A DNA stretch of 64,000 nt from Mycolicibacterium sp. TY81 (GCF_018326285.1 NZ_AP023362.1:992001-1056000), one strand, 5' to 3'. Positions 1-8,735 are shown, counted from the stretch's first letter. The notes: generated by a model from the sequence alone, not told the origin. Made by a program: numbers and translations.

Positions 1-259
1 CTATCTGGGCCGGGTACACCTCGGGGCGAGTGGGGCCGCACTGCAGCTCGACGGTGCGCTCCTGGCCGGTGCGTCACCGGTGCCCGAACCGAACTACGCG
101 GTGCACCACGACCTGACCCTCCTGGCGGGAATCATCGACCATGACGGCACCGCGGCGCTCGGTGTCCAATGGCGCACGGTGCCAGACATTTTCAGCGCAG
201 ACGACATTGCCGAATTGCAACAGCTGTGGGAATCACAGCTCAGGGAAGTGATGAAATGA
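1..259 (+). CDS. mbtF: C-terminal end of mycobactin non-ribosomal peptide synthetase (MbtF-like), partial
   Basis: Only the last 85 codons are present, read in the frame starting at base 2 and ending with TGA at 257-259. The peptide ends in a hydrophobic strand, an acidic loop and a helix (SADDIAELQQLW), the usual C-terminal end of a condensation/epimerisation-type NRPS domain. It overlaps the mbtG start by ATGA, so the two are translationally coupled. In known mycobactin clusters the gene immediately before mbtG is mbtF, which adds the last lysine unit of the siderophore. The name is inferred from position; the fragment alone only supports an NRPS C-terminus. Confidence 0.75.
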   Translation, partial: YLGRVHLGASGAALQLDGALLAGASPVPEPNYAVHHDLTLLAGIIDHDGTAALGVQWRTVPDIFSADDIAELQQLWESQLREVMK

Positions 260-1548
260 CCGACACCCGAAATACCCTGGCCGTCATCGGCGCCGGCGCC
301 AAGGCGGTCGCCGTGGCCGCCAAGGCCGCCGAGCTGCGGGCCATGGGCGTGGACGCGCCCGACGTCATCGCGGTGGAGCGCCTGGGCGTCGGCGCCAACT
401 GGCAGGCCGCAGGCGGCTGGACCGACGGCCGGCACCGGCTGGGCACCGGCCCGGAAAAAGACGTCGGCTTCCCGTACCGGTCGGCGCTCGTGCCGCGCCG
501 CAACGTCGAACTCGACGAACGGATGATGCGGCACAGCTGGCAGTCGTACCTGATCTCGACGGGACAGTTCGCCGAGTGGATCGACCGCGGCCGGCCCGCA
601 CCCACCCACCGGCGCTGGAGCCAGTACCTGGCGTGGGTCGCGGAAAGCGTTGCCATGCAGGTGGTCACGGGTGAGGTCACGAAGCTGTCGGTCGACGGCG
701 ACCAGTGGGTGCTGCACTGCCGCGATCAGCAGGTGCGCGCCGACGGCGTGATGATCACCGGGCCGGGACAGGCCGAGCGGTCCATCCTGCCGGGGCATCC
801 GCGGGTGCTGTCGATCGCTCAGTTCTGGCACCGCGTCGCCCAGGACGAGCGCATCAACGCCGAGCGGGTCGCCGTCATCGGCGGTGGGGAAACCGCCGCC
901 ACCATGCTCGACGAGCTGTTCTCGCACCGGGTTTCGACCATCACGGTGATCTCCCCGGGTGTCACGCTGTTCACCCGCGGCGAGGGCTACTTCGAGAACA
1001 CCCTGTTCTCCGACCCCACGGGCTGGGCCGGGCTCAGCATCTCCGAGCGCCGAGATGCCATGGCCCGCACCGACCGTGGCGTGTTCTCCGCCCGCGTCCA
1101 GGACTCACTGCTGGCCGACGACCGCATCCGGCACCTGCGCGGCCGCGTCGCCCATGCCGTGCCCCGCGAAGACCGGATCCGGTTGACCCTGCAGACCGAA
1201 CGCGACTCCGGCTGCCTGGAGACGGTGCACGGCTTCGACCTGGTGATCGACGGTTCCGGCGCCGATTCGATGTGGTTCGCCCCGCTGTTGAGCCAGGACG
1301 CGTTGGACGTGCTGGAGCTCGGTATCGGTGCGCCGCTGTCGGCCGACTCCCTGCAGCGTTCCATCGGCTACGACCTCGCCGTCAGCGGCGTCACACCGAA
1401 GTTGTTCCTGCCCAGCCTGTCCTGGCTCACGCAGGGCCCCGGATTCCCCAACCTCAGCTGCCTCGGTCTGCTCAGCGACCGCGTGCTGGGGGCCGAATAT
1501 GCCACACCATCCGTGAGGAGAAGCGATGAGCAGCAATCCGTTCGATGA
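256..1548 (+). CDS. mbtG: L-lysine N6-monooxygenase, mycobactin biosynthesis
   Basis: 430 aa. FAD-dependent hydroxylase that converts the N6-amine of lysine (free or mycobactin-bound) to the hydroxylamine needed for the hydroxamate iron ligands. An N-terminal FAD-binding loop (GAGAKAV, residues 12-18) and a second, NADPH-type nucleotide loop (GGGETAAT, about residue 208) are visible. The stretch GVGANWQAAGGWTDG and the following GTGPEKDVGFPYRS are hallmark MbtG sequence. Start chosen at ATG 256 because it overlaps the preceding stop (ATGA) and places the FAD loop at the expected depth; an upstream in-frame ATG at 169 would lie inside the preceding gene. Length agrees with M. tuberculosis MbtG (about 430 aa). 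Confidence 0.95.
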   Translation: MTDTRNTLAVIGAGAKAVAVAAKAAELRAMGVDAPDVIAVERLGVGANWQAAGGWTDGRHRLGTGPEKDVGFPYRSALVPRRNVELDERMMRHSWQSYLISTGQFAEWIDRGRPAPTHRRWSQYLAWVAESVAMQVVTGEVTKLSVDGDQWVLHCRDQQVRADGVMITGPGQAERSILPGHPRVLSIAQFWHRVAQDERINAERVAVIGGGETAATMLDELFSHRVSTITVISPGVTLFTRGEGYFENTLFSDPTGWAGLSISERRDAMARTDRGVFSARVQDSLLADDRIRHLRGRVAHAVPREDRIRLTLQTERDSGCLETVHGFDLVIDGSGADSMWFAPLLSQDALDVLELGIGAPLSADSLQRSIGYDLAVSGVTPKLFLPSLSWLTQGPGFPNLSCLGLLSDRVLGAEYATPSVRRSDEQQSVR

Positions 1549-1738
1549 CGAGAACGGCGCGTTCTACGTCCTGATCAACGACGAAGAGCAGCACAGCCTG
1601 TGGCCGGTGTTCGCCGACGTGCCCGCCGGCTGGCGGGTCGTGTTCGGTGAGAGCACGCGCGCCGACTGCCTGGCCTACGTCGAAGAGACCTGGACCGACA
1701 TCCGGCCGAAGACGCTGCGGGAGACCCTGGCCGGCTGA
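1526..1738 (+). CDS. mbtH: MbtH protein, NRPS adenylation-domain activator
   Basis: 70 aa. Small MbtH-like protein that binds adenylation domains of the mycobactin synthetases and is needed for their solubility or activity. The family signature is intact: N-terminal NPFDDENGAFYVLIN, the SLWP tryptophan motif, PAGW, and the C-terminal WTDIRPKTLRE. The ATG follows a strong GAGGAGAAG ribosome-binding site and starts 23 bases inside the end of mbtG, in another frame, so translation is probably coupled. It closes the mbtF-mbtG-mbtH series. Confidence 0.97.
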   Translation: MSSNPFDDENGAFYVLINDEEQHSLWPVFADVPAGWRVVFGESTRADCLAYVEETWTDIRPKTLRETLAG

Positions 1739-1786
1739 GCCCGGGTAAAGTCGCGGAAGCCAGAGCTGACCAGGGGGAGTGCAGCA

Positions 1787-2074
1787 ATGACGTATCCGGA
1801 TCCGCGATATCCGCAGCAACCGCCGCCGGGGCCGTATCCCGCACCACCGGGCCACCCGCAGTCCTACGGCTACCCACAGCCACCGCCCGAGCCGAAGAGC
1901 AATGGCAACTCCGCGGGCTGGCACGCCGCGAGCATCGCGATGGCCACGTTGTTCCGTGGCACCTACCGGCTGGGTGGCGACGCCCGCAGTCGCGTCGTCA
2001 CAGCGCTGATGTGCCTGGGCATCGGGCTCGTCGCGCTGGTGCTCGTGGTGCTGGTCGGCACGTACCTGCGCTAG
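1787..2074 (+). CDS. small proline-rich single-pass membrane protein, unknown function
   Basis: 95 aa. The first 40 residues are Pro/Tyr/Gln-rich and disordered; the last 25 residues form one hydrophobic transmembrane segment (CLGIGLVALVLVVLVGTYL), giving a C-terminally anchored layout. An RBS-like AGGGGGAG lies 7 bases before the ATG. In M. tuberculosis the corresponding place holds the secreted antigen gene cfp2 (from memory), which is not what is seen here. It ends 7 bases before the convergent stop of the next gene. No function can be assigned. Confidence 0.75.
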   Translation: MTYPDPRYPQQPPPGPYPAPPGHPQSYGYPQPPPEPKSNGNSAGWHAASIAMATLFRGTYRLGGDARSRVVTALMCLGIGLVALVLVVLVGTYLR

Positions 2075-2081
2075 CGCGCGC

Positions 2082-2411
2082 TCATTCGCCGGCCGGCGAA
2101 AGCTGCTGCGACAGCGGCACATCCATGTCGTACACCCGGGCGTGCAGCACCACCCGGTTCCGCAGCGCCGACCGCACTGCACGGTGCAGGCCGTCCTCCA
2201 GGTAGATGGTGCCCTGCCAGCGCACGGCATGCGGGAACAGATCTCCGTAGAACGTCGAATCCTCGGACAGCAGCCGGTCCAGGGCGAGCACCGTCGTCGT
2301 GGTGACGATTTCGTCGAGACGCAACTGGCGCGGCGGAATCTGGGCCCATTCGCGGTAGCTCAGCCCATGCTCCGGGTAGGGCTTTCCGTCGCGTACCCCT
2401 TTGAAAATCAT
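2082..2411 (-). CDS. conserved mycobacterial protein of unknown function (Rv2375-like)
   Basis: 109 aa from ATG 2411 (MIFKG). An in-frame TTG at 2429 would add six residues, but the GGGGAG upstream of it is only two bases away, so the ATG is preferred. The protein is soluble, with no signal or membrane segment. It sits divergently from hrcA, as does the conserved hypothetical Rv2375 in M. tuberculosis, which it resembles from memory (motif EHGLSYREWAQIP). Relatives are sometimes labelled VapB-like antitoxins, but no toxin gene is next to it. The last codons contain a perfect 16-base palindrome (2085-2100) between two convergent genes, possibly part of a bidirectional terminator. Confidence 0.75.
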   Translation of the reverse strand: MIFKGVRDGKPYPEHGLSYREWAQIPPRQLRLDEIVTTTTVLALDRLLSEDSTFYGDLFPHAVRWQGTIYLEDGLHRAVRSALRNRVVLHARVYDMDVPLSQQLSPAGE

Positions 2412-2572
2412 GAGTAGATCACTCTGCAAAGCTCCCCGTGAGCCGAGCGGGTCCGCGGTGACAGCGTCGGCATACAGGTGACCCTAGCGGGTCGACTCGG
2501 CGTTTGCCGAGGCATCCGACCACCAGATGCTGCCGAATGACGTCTGTCGACCGCCCGAATCCATCGTCACCG

Positions 2573-2578
2573 TAAAAT
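2573..2578 (+). promoter_or_regulatory. -10 element of the hrcA promoter
   Basis: TAAAAT lies 24 bases before the hrcA ATG, followed by a GGAGGTGA ribosome-binding site at about 2591. No convincing -35 box is seen at 17-18 bases. No copy of the CIRCE palindrome that HrcA binds was found between 2430 and 2601, so hrcA does not look autoregulated through CIRCE here. Confidence 0.45.
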
Positions 2579-2601
2579 GGCGGTGAAACTGGAGGTGACG
2601 A

Positions 2602-3633
2602 ATGGGTAGTGCCGACGACCGTCGCTTTGAAGTGCTGCGTGCCATCGTTGCCGACTTCGTCTCCACGAAGGAGCCCATCGGCTCCAAGACGCTTGTCGAG
2701 CGCCACAACCTCGGCGTTTCGAGCGCCACGGTGCGCAACGACATGGCTGTGCTGGAGGCGGAGGGCTACATCACGCAGCCACACACCAGCTCGGGCCGGG
2801 TGCCCACCGAGAAGGGCTATCGCGAGTTCGTCGACCGGATCGACGACGTCAAGCCGCTGTCGTCCAGCGAGCGCCGGGCCATCCTGAGTTTCCTCGAATC
2901 CGGCGTCGACCTGGACGACGTGCTGCGCCGCGCGGTGCGCCTGCTCGCGCAGCTGACTCGGCAGGTCGCCATCGTGCAGTACCCCACCCTGTCGCGCTCC
3001 ACGGTCCGCCACCTCGAGGTCGTGGCGCTCACCCCGGCCCGGCTGTTGCTGGTGGTCATCACCGATACCGGACGCGTCGACCAGCGCGTCGTCGAGCTCG
3101 GCGACGCCATCGGTGAGCACGAGCTGTCGCAGCTGCGGGAGCGGCTCGGCGCGGCCCTGGAAGGCAAGCTGTTGTCGGCCGCGTCGGTCGCGGTGGCCGA
3201 CCTGGCATCGCAGATGGACGGTCACGGCGGCCTGGGCGACGCGGTGGGCCGCGCGGCGACGGTCTTGGTCGAGACGCTGGTCGAGCACCAGGAGGAGCGG
3301 CTGTTGCTCGGCGGCACCGCCAACCTGACGCGCAACACCGCCGATTTCGGCGGGTCCCTGCGGTCGGTGCTGGAGGCGCTGGAGGAGCAGGTCGTGGTCC
3401 TGCGGTTGCTGGCCGCCCAACAGGAGGCAGGTAAAGTCACGGTACGCATCGGCCACGAAACCGAGGCCGAGCAGATGGCTGGGACGTCCGTCGTGAGCAC
3501 CGCCTACGGCAGTTTGGGCAAGGTTTACGGCGGCATGGGCGTGGTGGGGCCCACCCGGATGGACTATCCGGGCACCATCGCCAACGTCGCGGCTGTCGCC
3601 CGGTACATAGGCGAGGTACTGGGCACCCGGTGA
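2602..3633 (+). CDS. hrcA: heat-inducible transcription repressor HrcA
   Basis: 343 aa. Represses class I heat-shock genes (groEL/groES) by binding the CIRCE operator; GroEL helps keep it folded. The N-terminal winged helix is clear ([19 protein letters not shown], with [14 protein letters not shown] following), then the GAF-like middle domain and the C-terminal dimerisation region ending with the conserved [14 protein letters not shown] segment (here [15 protein letters not shown]). Full family length. dnaJ2 follows after 41 bases, the normal hrcA-dnaJ arrangement in actinobacteria. The ATG has a very good GGAGGTGA site four bases upstream. Confidence 0.97.
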   Translation: MGSADDRRFEVLRAIVADFVSTKEPIGSKTLVERHNLGVSSATVRNDMAVLEAEGYITQPHTSSGRVPTEKGYREFVDRIDDVKPLSSSERRAILSFLESGVDLDDVLRRAVRLLAQLTRQVAIVQYPTLSRSTVRHLEVVALTPARLLLVVITDTGRVDQRVVELGDAIGEHELSQLRERLGAALEGKLLSAASVAVADLASQMDGHGGLGDAVGRAATVLVETLVEHQEERLLLGGTANLTRNTADFGGSLRSVLEALEEQVVVLRLLAAQQEAGKVTVRIGHETEAEQMAGTSVVSTAYGSLGKVYGGMGVVGPTRMDYPGTIANVAAVARYIGEVLGTR

Positions 3634-3674
3634 GGGTGCCCAGCAGTTCGAGAGATTAGGCAAGGTTCTTAGGC

Positions 3675-4826
3675 GTGGCACGCGATTACTACGGCCTGCT
3701 CGGCGTGAGCAAGGGCGCCAGCGACTCGGAGATCAAGAAGGCCTACCGCAGGCTGGCCCGGGAGCTGCACCCCGACGTCAATCCCGACGAGGGCGCGCAG
3801 CAGCGGTTCGCCGAGATCAGCACCGCGTACGAGGTCCTCAGCGACCCGGAGAAGCGGCGCATCGTCGACCTCGGCGGCGATCCCATGGAGAGCGGCGGCG
3901 GTGGCGGCGGTGCCGGTGGCTTCGCCGGTTTCGGTGGCCTCGGCGACGTGTTCGAGGCCTTCTTCGGTGGTGGCGCGTCCGCGCGCGGTCCGATCGGCCG
4001 GGTGCGCCCGGGCTCGGACTCGCTGCTGCGCCTGCGGCTGAACCTCGAGGAGTGCGCGACGGGCGTCACCAAGCAGGTCACCGTCGACACCGCGGTGCTG
4101 TGCGACCTGTGCCAGGGCAAGGGCACGCACGGCAATTCGCAGCCCGCCCGCTGTGATACCTGCCACGGCCAAGGCGAGGTGCAGACGGTCCAGCGCTCGC
4201 TGCTCGGCAACGTCATGACGTCGCGCCCTTGTCCCGTGTGCGGCGGTGTCGGCGAGGTCATCCCCGACCCGTGTCACCGCTGCGGCGGCGACGGCCGGGT
4301 GCGCGCACGGCGCGACGTCAGCGTGAAGATTCCGGCCGGCGTCGGCGAGGGCATGCGGGTGCGCCTGGCGGCCCAGGGCGAGGTCGGCCCGGGCGGTGGC
4401 CCCGCCGGCGACCTGTACGTCGAAGTCCACGAGCAGCCCCATGAACTGTTCCTGCGCGACGGCGACGACCTGCACTGCACCGTCTCGGTGCCGATGGTCG
4501 ACGCCGCGCTGGGCACCACCGTCACCGTCGACGCCATCCTCGATGGGCCCACCGAGATCACCATCGCGCCGGGTACCCAGCCCGGTTCGATCACCACGCT
4601 GCGCGGCCACGGTATGCCACACCTGCGGTCCGGGGTTCGCGGCAACCTGCACGCGCACATCGACGTCGTGGTGCCGACGCGGCTCGACAACCGTGACCTC
4701 GAACTGCTGCGCAAGTTCAAGGAGCAGCGGTCCCGCGACGTCACCGAGGTGCGCTCGACGCAGGCCGTGGCCGGCGGCGGGGGCGGCTTGTTCAGCCGCC
4801 TGCGCGAAACCTTCAGTGGCCGTTAG
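3675..4826 (+). CDS. dnaJ2: chaperone DnaJ (DnaJ2)
   Basis: 383 aa. Co-chaperone that stimulates DnaK ATP hydrolysis and delivers unfolded substrates. Domains in order: J domain with HPD at residues 32-34; glycine-rich linker about 75-105; four CxxCxGxG zinc-binding motifs between about 143 and 206 ([32 protein letters not shown]); C-terminal substrate-binding domain. The start is GTG at 3675, giving the family start [10 protein letters not shown]. Pairing with hrcA marks this as dnaJ2 rather than the dnaK-linked dnaJ1. Confidence 0.96.
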   Translation: MARDYYGLLGVSKGASDSEIKKAYRRLARELHPDVNPDEGAQQRFAEISTAYEVLSDPEKRRIVDLGGDPMESGGGGGGAGGFAGFGGLGDVFEAFFGGGASARGPIGRVRPGSDSLLRLRLNLEECATGVTKQVTVDTAVLCDLCQGKGTHGNSQPARCDTCHGQGEVQTVQRSLLGNVMTSRPCPVCGGVGEVIPDPCHRCGGDGRVRARRDVSVKIPAGVGEGMRVRLAAQGEVGPGGGPAGDLYVEVHEQPHELFLRDGDDLHCTVSVPMVDAALGTTVTVDAILDGPTEITIAPGTQPGSITTLRGHGMPHLRSGVRGNLHAHIDVVVPTRLDNRDLELLRKFKEQRSRDVTEVRSTQAVAGGGGGLFSRLRETFSGR

Positions 4827-4841
4827 CCTTCGGGGCTGTTG

Positions 4842-5597
4842 GTGAGCCGGGCGCTGTTCTACGTCGACGCGGTACCGGAGGTCGGCGGTCTCGCCGTCGT
4901 CGACGGCGACGAGGGCTTCCACGCGGCGACGGTGCGACGCATCCGTCCGGGCGAGGAACTCGACCTGTCCGATGGGGCCGGGACGCTGGCGCACTGCGTG
5001 ATCGAAGACGCCGTGAAGGGCCGGTTGACGGCACGCGTGCTGTCGGTCACCGACGTCCCGGCCGCGGTGCCGGCGGTGACGGTGGTGCAGGCCCTGCCCA
5101 AGTCCGAACGCTCCGAGCTGGCCATCGAATTGGCCACCGAGGCCGGTGCCGACGCGTTCGTCGCGTGGCAGTCCGAGCGCTGCGTCGCGCGCTGGGATGG
5201 TACGGCCAAGGTGGAGAAGGGTTTACGGCGCTGGAGTGCGGTGGCCCGGTCGGCGGCGCGGCAGTCCCGTCGCCCGTTCGTACCTTCGGTCAGTGGCCCG
5301 CTGTCGACGGCTGAGCTGGTCGCGTCGATCGGCGAGGGCAGCGACGGGACGGGTCACGTCGCGCTCGTGTTGCACGAATCCGCGGAAGTCCCCCTGCGCG
5401 AGGTGGTTTCGGCAGCCACCGAGGCGGTGACGCTGATCGTGGGTCCGGAAGGCGGCATCACCGACGGCGAGTTGGCGGCGTTGGTGGGCGCCGGCGCCGT
5501 TGCCGTTCGGCTGGGGCCGTCGGTGTTGCGCACGTCGACCGCGGCCGCGGTTGCCTTGGGTGCCCTGGGTGTGCTGACGCCGCGCTGGCAGGTCTAG
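4842..5597 (+). CDS. rsmE: 16S rRNA (uracil-1498-N3)-methyltransferase RsmE
   Basis: 251 aa from GTG 4842 (a TTG one codon earlier is also possible). SPOUT-class methyltransferase that modifies U1498 of 16S rRNA with S-adenosylmethionine. An N-terminal PUA-like domain (with [15 protein letters not shown]) is followed by the SPOUT fold; the SAM-binding knot motif [14 protein letters not shown] is at about residues 198-211 and [13 protein letters not shown] near the end. It follows dnaJ2 by 15 bases, the standard dnaJ-rsmE operon in Gram-positive bacteria. The stop codon lies inside a strong hairpin. Confidence 0.95.
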   Translation: MSRALFYVDAVPEVGGLAVVDGDEGFHAATVRRIRPGEELDLSDGAGTLAHCVIEDAVKGRLTARVLSVTDVPAAVPAVTVVQALPKSERSELAIELATEAGADAFVAWQSERCVARWDGTAKVEKGLRRWSAVARSAARQSRRPFVPSVSGPLSTAELVASIGEGSDGTGHVALVLHESAEVPLREVVSAATEAVTLIVGPEGGITDGELAALVGAGAVAVRLGPSVLRTSTAAAVALGALGVLTPRWQV

Positions 5598-5609
5598 AAC
5601 CAGCGCGGC
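5579..5609 (+). terminator. hairpin overlapping the rsmE stop codon
   Basis: Perfect 10-base inverted repeat GCCGCGCTGG / CCAGCGCGGC with an 11-base loop that contains the rsmE TAG. There is no T tract, typical of mycobacterial terminators. It separates rsmE from the convergent Esp-like operon; a weaker 6-bp stem (GGGCGA/TCGCCC) follows at 5620-5640. Confidence 0.6.
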
Positions 5610-5657
5610 CGGTCACGGCGGGCGAACCTCTCAGTCGCCCAACCATGTTCGGGCCGG

Positions 5658-6248
5658 CTATCGATGCTCACCGCGCAGGTATGCCGCCTCTGCCTCGGCG
5701 ACCGCGTCGTCGGCCTGTCGCGGTGTCGGCAGGTCGGGCGCGTTCATCTCGATGATGGTCTCGACGCGCTCTTCGTCGAGCCCTTCGGCCGCGAGGACGC
5801 CTTCGATGAGTGCCCGTTGCACCGCACGGCCCTTCATGTTCGCGAGCTTCGCGGTCGCCAGGATGCTGCGGGCGAGTTCGGCCTCGGGCATCGAGGCCGC
5901 CTTGGGCGCCAGCTTGATCCGCTGGATCGACCCGGCGATGGACGCCTCGGCCGTGACGTTTCCGGCGGGATCGGAGACCGCGAACACCACCACCCGGGGT
6001 GCGTCGTCGTCCGACGTTTCGTCGTCGGCGTCGTCCACCGCGCCACGGACATTCGGCGCGATGGCGTCCGCATAGGAGCCCGCCGTCTCGTCGTCGTACG
6101 TCTCGTGATCCGACGTCACCAGGTGGTCGAGACCCGAATCGCCCGGGTCCGGGTCGTCAGTGCCGTCGGTGGTGAAGTAGTCGAGCGAGCTCTCGGGTTC
6201 GGCGAGATGCTCGTCGTCGTCGTGGTCGTCCCAAGAATGGTCTGACAT
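5658..6248 (-). CDS. EspD/EspH-like ESX secretion-associated protein
   Basis: 196 aa. An acidic N-terminal half (many D/E, about residues 1-80) precedes a C-terminal domain built like EspH and EspD of M. tuberculosis. In EspH the core reads FTVTNPQGSVSVSTLMDGRI and ends LPTPEEAAAAEAEVFA; here the equivalent elements are VVFAVSDPAGNVTAEASIAG (about residues 86-105), the helix MPEAELARSILATAKLAN and LPTPRQADDAVAEAEAAYL near the end. EspD and EspH support stability or export of EspA- or EspE-type substrates. It is the last gene of a three-gene operon, starting 3 bases after the EspC-like stop. The match rests on remembered family sequences, so the family is likely but the exact paralogue is not determined. 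Confidence 0.75.
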   Translation of the reverse strand: MSDHSWDDHDDDEHLAEPESSLDYFTTDGTDDPDPGDSGLDHLVTSDHETYDDETAGSYADAIAPNVRGAVDDADDETSDDDAPRVVVFAVSDPAGNVTAEASIAGSIQRIKLAPKAASMPEAELARSILATAKLANMKGRAVQRALIEGVLAAEGLDEERVETIIEMNAPDLPTPRQADDAVAEAEAAYLRGEHR

Positions 6249-6251
6249 CGA

Positions 6252-6566
6252 TCAGATCTGCATCTGCTTGCCGAGGTTGGAACCTTCCTGCGCATCCGTC
6301 TGGTCGTATTGCGCCGCGGCCTTGTTCAGGTTCGAGGCCAGGTTGCGCGACTTGTTCATCATCTGCTCGCAGGCGGCCTTGCGCGCGTTGTTCGCAGCAC
6401 TCAGTGCCGATTGCGTCGACATGCACAGCGGCCCGTGGGTCGCGAGCACCTTGACCTCGACGTAGGACGTGGTGTTGCCGGCGGCGCTGAACGTCGCGGC
6501 CGCATCGGTCTGTTTGGTGGAGAGCGCCTGCAACTCTGAGGTCTCCACGGTGAGCTTGCCGCCCAT
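6252..6566 (-). CDS. EspC/EspF-family small ESX-secreted protein
   Basis: 104 aa, all-helical, without a signal peptide. It has the layout of EspC (Rv3615c) and EspF: a start of the form LTVxxxxLxxLxxxxxxAA, a central THGPLC motif at residues 43-48 (EspC has THGPYC), and a type VII export signal of the YxxxD form at Y87-D91, followed by an acidic/amide-rich tail. EspC-family proteins are co-secreted with EspA/EspE-type partners through ESX-1. An AAAGGAG ribosome-binding site precedes the ATG. It lies 30 bases after the EspA/EspE-like gene and 3 bases before the EspD/EspH-like gene, reproducing the espA-espC-espD gene order. Confidence 0.82.
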   Translation of the reverse strand: MGGKLTVETSELQALSTKQTDAAATFSAAGNTTSYVEVKVLATHGPLCMSTQSALSAANNARKAACEQMMNKSRNLASNLNKAAAQYDQTDAQEGSNLGKQMQI

Positions 6567-6596
6567 GTGTTGCTCCTTTCGGGAAAGCCGGAAAAA

Positions 6597-8246
6597 CTAG
6601 GTTTCGGTCGTGATGCGCGGGGGCGCAGTGGGATTCGACGGGTCCAGGCTCACGTGCACGGGGCCTTTGGCGGTGTCGGGATCGACGGCCACTTCGACGT
6701 GGTGCGCGCCGTCGTCGAACGACACCTGGATGGGCGCCCGTCCCGCGGGCGACTCCGTCCCGGCTGCCGCGCCCGGCGGATTTGCTTCCGCGGGTTGGGC
6801 ATTGGGGTCGGCGGCCGGATCGTCCGGCTTGCCGTCGCCGTCTTTGTCTTCGCCGAGCGCGTTGGGGTCCTGTGCGTTCGGATCCTGCTTGCCCTGCTGG
6901 GCGGCCTGGGCCGCCTGCGTCGCGGTCTGTGCCGCCTGGCCGGCCAGGCCGGCGAGGGTGCCGAGGAGACCGCCGCCTCCGCTGCCGGAGCCACCGCCGC
7001 CCATCTGCGGCAGCGACGGCATACCGCCCATACCGGACCCGGCGCCGGTGCCGGCACCCGATGCCGCTGGGGCGGACGGCATCTCGGGTACCTCGGGCAT
7101 CTTCGGCATGCTCGGGGTGCCGCCGCCACCGGCGCCCGAACCGCCGCCGGAGCCCGAACCGCCGCCGGAACCTGAACCGCCACCGCCGCCACCGGTGCCC
7201 GTCGGGCTGCCGGTGCCGGGCGGGTTGCCCGTGGGCGGACCGGACGGCGTGCCCGTCCCCGGCCGCCCGGGCTGGTTGGGATTGCCCGGCGCGTTGGGGT
7301 CGGCATTGCCGAAATCCGGTCCGTCGCCCGGCTTCTTCGCGGGCGGCGGCATGGTGCTCAGCGGCGGAGCGTGCGAGGCGCTCTGGTACATGCTCGTCGC
7401 CTGGCTCAATTGCGCTGCGTTGCTCGATGACTGCGCCATCATGTTGTTCATCGTCACGGCCGAAGCCGCGGCCGCGACGGCGACGGATGCGGCCTGCAGC
7501 GCGAGCGACTCGGGAGCGCCGATGACCGTCGCCTCCAGGGCCAGGCAGACGGGGATCATCGCGCCCAGGCAGGTGGCGATGTTGTCCATCTGCTGGCGGC
7601 CCGCGTCGACCTGCTCGGCTTCGGCGCTCAGGATTTGCACGACGAGATTGTCGGCCTGCAGCAGCTGTTCGGCGCTGCCGATCTGTTCGGCGTTCCGGTT
7701 GGAGTAGGCCGTGGAGGAGGTGCCCTGCCAGACGGTCGGATAGGCGCTGCTGAGTCCGTCGCCGGCGGCCTGGAAGAGCTCGGCGCCGTCGGAGAACGAT
7801 TCGCCGGTGTCCGGATCGCCGATGCCGAAACCGAGCCCCGCGAGGTCCAGGGCCCACAAGCCGCCCTCGATGATGGGCGTGCCGGCGGCCGCGGGCATCA
7901 GCATCTTGGCGATGTCGCCGGCATCGCTGATCAGCCCGACGGCGCCCATCGGATCGCCTTCCATCAGCTTCTTGACGTTGTCGGCGATGTCCGAGGCGGT
8001 GTCCAGGACGTCGTTGGCCTTGTCGAGGATGTCGTTGATCTTCTCGCCGAGGCTCGGGCTGTCACCGCCGTCGTGGTCACGCCGGTGCGAGTTGCCGTCG
8101 TGATCGTCGTGGCGCCGCGGGTTGTGGTCGTTGCGGTCGTTGTGGTTCGGCCGGGGGATGCGCACGGTGGGCTCGTCGTCGTGGCGCGGATGGCGGTTGC
8201 TCGGCGAATTGTGCGAACCGCCGTGATGACCGCGACCCCTACCCAT
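6597..8246 (-). CDS. EspA/EspE-like large ESX substrate with His/Asp-rich head and Gly/Pro-rich tail
   Basis: 549 aa from ATG 8246; GGGGAGGG six bases upstream decides this start, although the frame stays open to 8408. Residues 1-65 are an unusual His/Asp/Arg/Asn-rich disordered head. Residues 65-350 are predicted helical and contain a W173-x-G ... Y181-x3-N185 motif, the same spacing as WLG...YAGKN in EspA and the equivalent in EspE. About 350-500 is a Gly/Ser/Pro-rich linker, and about residue 465 reads DKDGDGKPDD, a possible calcium-binding loop. The last 60 residues look like a small beta domain. By analogy it is the large ESX-exported partner of the downstream EspC-like protein. The head domain is not known to me from EspA or EspE. 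Confidence 0.72.
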   Translation of the reverse strand: MGRGRGHHGGSHNSPSNRHPRHDDEPTVRIPRPNHNDRNDHNPRRHDDHDGNSHRRDHDGGDSPSLGEKINDILDKANDVLDTASDIADNVKKLMEGDPMGAVGLISDAGDIAKMLMPAAAGTPIIEGGLWALDLAGLGFGIGDPDTGESFSDGAELFQAAGDGLSSAYPTVWQGTSSTAYSNRNAEQIGSAEQLLQADNLVVQILSAEAEQVDAGRQQMDNIATCLGAMIPVCLALEATVIGAPESLALQAASVAVAAAASAVTMNNMMAQSSSNAAQLSQATSMYQSASHAPPLSTMPPPAKKPGDGPDFGNADPNAPGNPNQPGRPGTGTPSGPPTGNPPGTGSPTGTGGGGGGSGSGGGSGSGGGSGAGGGGTPSMPKMPEVPEMPSAPAASGAGTGAGSGMGGMPSLPQMGGGGSGSGGGGLLGTLAGLAGQAAQTATQAAQAAQQGKQDPNAQDPNALGEDKDGDGKPDDPAADPNAQPAEANPPGAAAGTESPAGRAPIQVSFDDGAHHVEVAVDPDTAKGPVHVSLDPSNPTAPPRITTET

Positions 8247-8519
8247 GCAGAACCCTCCCCGATTCCTCATCGCCCCGGCGGACCCTCGCCGGTGAATCGA
8301 GCGTAACAGCGGCCGGCGCCCCTCCAATGCGCTAATTCCGAACTCCGCGACGTGGCCTTCCGGGCCAATCCTGTGGCCTGGGTTACAGCAATTCCTGCCA
8401 GTAAACACTAATTTCCTGCCAGCGGAATTAATCCTTTGACCTGCCTGTTTACATGGATGTCACAGCGGCTCGGGCCGCCAGGGGACAAAGACGGACAGAA
8501 GACGCGAAGGGAACACTCC

Positions 8520-8735
8520 ATGAAGAATTTCGGAATTGCAGCAGTTATCGCCGGTGCATTGGCCGCCGGTGCCATGGGGTTCGCCGTTCCCGCCGTAGCC
8601 GCCACCGGACCGGCCCCGACAGGGGTGCAGGCAACTGTGGTGCCGACGGGAGTTGATCACCTGAACTGGCTGGACGACGTGCACCAGGGCGCCAAGTCGC
8701 CCAAGGTCGACACCAACGTCCACCAGAGCCGGTAA
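8520..8735 (+). CDS. small secreted protein, unknown function
   Basis: 71 aa. A Sec signal peptide is clear: a short basic start (MKN), a hydrophobic core (AAVIAGALAAGAMGFA) and an AxA cleavage site near residue 28. The mature part is only about 43 residues, without cysteine. An upstream in-frame start at 8436 is less likely because it would bury the signal. It is followed by a strong terminator hairpin, so it is probably a monocistronic secreted peptide. It resembles the many small exported proteins of mycobacteria; no function is assignable. Confidence 0.7.
   Translation: MKNFGIAAVIAGALAAGAMGFAVPAVAATGPAPTGVQATVVPTGVDHLNWLDDVHQGAKSPKVDTNVHQSR

Noticed and set aside
2430..2601. Possible CIRCE operator upstream of hrcA
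   Set aside because: No TTAGCACTC-N9-GAGTGCTAA-like palindrome was found; only a short GAGT...ACTC dyad near 2411-2423.
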